In this document: piece after piece, positions 63,298-64,000 of the stretch
Layout: every line of letters starts with the position of its first letter
How positions within the stretch are numbered: position 1 is the stretch's first letter
NCBI GenBank assembly: GCA_038087035.1
Contig: CP051187.1
Location: 6,640,001 to 6,704,000, forward strand
Reading direction: 5' to 3'
DNA: 64,000 nucleotides
DNA from: Gloeotrichia echinulata CP02
GTDB taxonomy: Bacteria; Cyanobacteriota; Cyanobacteriia; Cyanobacteriales; Nostocaceae
Made by a program: the position numbers and the translations under genes
Notes under the pieces: model-generated
The model's input: only the letters and a program-made list of their open reading frames with translations
What the model was told of the DNA's origin: nothing
The model's database searches: none

Positions 63298-63419
63298 TCG
63301 CTCCCATGCTCCCGTTGAAACGTCAAGTAATGTCTGGATTTGTCCAGATTTTATGTAGCAGTGGAAGAATTAACTTGACTTTTGACTTTTGACTTTTGAT
63401 CCTTGACTTTTGACAACTT
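63298..63419 (+). other. 3' region of tnpB, possible omegaRNA/right end
   Basis: The sequence after the stop has a small hairpin TCTGGATTTGTCCAGA near 63333, with CGTCAAG at 63317-63323. It does not carry the AAGAATC-hairpin-AGTGTCAA form seen at 9541 and 22877. Either a different right-end type or a truncated element. Confidence 0.35.
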
Positions 63420-63767
63420 ATGCATGTACTTTCAATTCCCACCTGGATAATTCACGTTTCTAGCGTCATTGAGTGGATAGTCGCCATTTGGTTAATCTGG
63501 ACTTACGGCGAACTCACTGACAACCGTAGTTGGTGGGGATTGTCCTTTGGTATGTTACCAGCTTTAGTTAGCGCCATGTGTGCTTGCACTTGGCACTATT
63601 TCGACAATCCCGAATCCCTCGAATGGTTGGTCACGCTTCAAGCTACCATGACCTTAGTTGGCAATTGTACGATGTTGGCAGCTGCGGTGTGGATTTGGCG
63701 TTCTACCAAGACTGTGAAAACCGTAACTAATTCTCTTGAACCAAAATCTATTAAATCAGAGCGATGA
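63420..63767 (+). CDS. DUF2499-family membrane protein
   Basis: The 115-aa product has about three membrane helices (IIHVSSVIEWIVAIWLIW, LSFGMLPALVSAMCACTW, LQATMTLVGNCTMLAAAVWIW) and the conserved TWHYFDN motif of DUF2499, found in cyanobacteria and plastids. It overlaps the next gene by ATGA and the two are often neighbours. Function unknown. Confidence 0.9.
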   Translation: MHVLSIPTWIIHVSSVIEWIVAIWLIWTYGELTDNRSWWGLSFGMLPALVSAMCACTWHYFDNPESLEWLVTLQATMTLVGNCTMLAAAVWIWRSTKTVKTVTNSLEPKSIKSER

Positions 63768-64000
63768 TGTCTAAAGAAACCCTGTTTGCGCTTTCCTTGT
63801 TTCCCTATTTGGGTTTCTTGTGGTTTATCAGCCGCAGTCAGCAAATCCCGCGTCTAGCGCTGTATGGATTTTACGGCACGCTGGTATTTGTCGCCGTCAC
63901 TATTCCCGCCGGTATCTATGCCAAATTGCATTATGGACAGTCCTTGGCAAATGTAGATTGGCTACACGGCGGTGCTGAAGTGTTTTTGACACTTTCTAAT
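63764..64000 (+). CDS. DUF3593-family membrane protein (cut by window end)
   Basis: From ATG 63764 (overlapping the DUF2499 stop), 79 codons are visible: KETLFALSLFPYLGFLWFIS, RLALYGFYGTLVFVAVTIPA, then HYGQSLANVDWLHGGAEVFL and TLSN. Two membrane helices are present, and the GQSLANVDWLHGGAE stretch is typical of DUF3593. The gene continues beyond the window. Partner of the preceding gene. Confidence 0.88.
   Translation, partial: MMSKETLFALSLFPYLGFLWFISRSQQIPRLALYGFYGTLVFVAVTIPAGIYAKLHYGQSLANVDWLHGGAEVFLTLSN

Overview
The window comes from a filamentous, heterocyst-type cyanobacterium (Nostocales; Nostoc/Anabaena-like). The signs are many GCGATCGC-type HIP1 octamers, long arrays of 7-bp tandem repeats, PetN of the cytochrome b6f complex, a ClpR/ClpP pair, a CYP110-like P450, an SLH-OprB porin, the SphR-SphS-PhoU phosphate set and several Uma2 genes. 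I do not name a species. I saw no rRNA, tRNA or CRISPR array.

Layout. 1-4050: a 5'-cut AAA ATPase with a PD-(D/E)XK-like tail, a TPR protein without a good start, and an unrecognised 338-aa protein. 4159-9356: two overlapping VWA genes, clpR-clpP, and a J-domain protein. 9357-13007: a TnpB-type right-end relic, a BrnT/BrnA-like pair, a cytosine-5 DNA methylase and an SDR protein. 13177-21081: YjbQ, an aminotransferase, a P450, an exonuclease with a membrane protein, petN with a 53-aa membrane protein, a 37-unit heptamer array, a DM13 lipoprotein, a cupredoxin and Map. 21477-23526: a repeat-rich stretch in which one Uma2 gene carries three kinds of repeat. 23587-37395: ilvC, a small secreted protein, a 2743-aa repetitive metalloprotease, two small proteins and a porin. 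37849-43642: a Crp-family regulator, a 2.3-kb gene-poor stretch, then phoU-sphS-sphR. 44284-52453: two paralogous coiled-coil proteins, an ATPase whose partner gene is cut by a MITE, Uma2, and an AT-rich run of unfamiliar genes. 52905-64000: housekeeping and cell-envelope genes (aldo/keto reductase, bifunctional nuclease, ribE, M23 peptidase, birA, pgeF, csaB), a damaged Phd/VapC pair, a lone tnpB, and DUF2499/DUF3593.

The strongest signal is the repeat biology. At least five families of small inverted-repeat elements (called I-V here) share interchangeable palindromic cores. IS200/IS605-type elements lacking tnpB lie beside or inside genes. These elements have split a Uma2 gene (removing the element restores the frame exactly), truncated the second gene of an ATPase/DUF3226 pair, and lie next to a truncated VapC toxin gene. 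One MITE is inserted inside another with a visible TAA duplication. The best candidate for an undescribed gene system is the AT-rich set at 49961-52453: a Cys-rich small protein, a possible papain-like hydrolase, a TPR protein and a 122-aa protein, next to a divergent gene with an HTH-like N-terminus.
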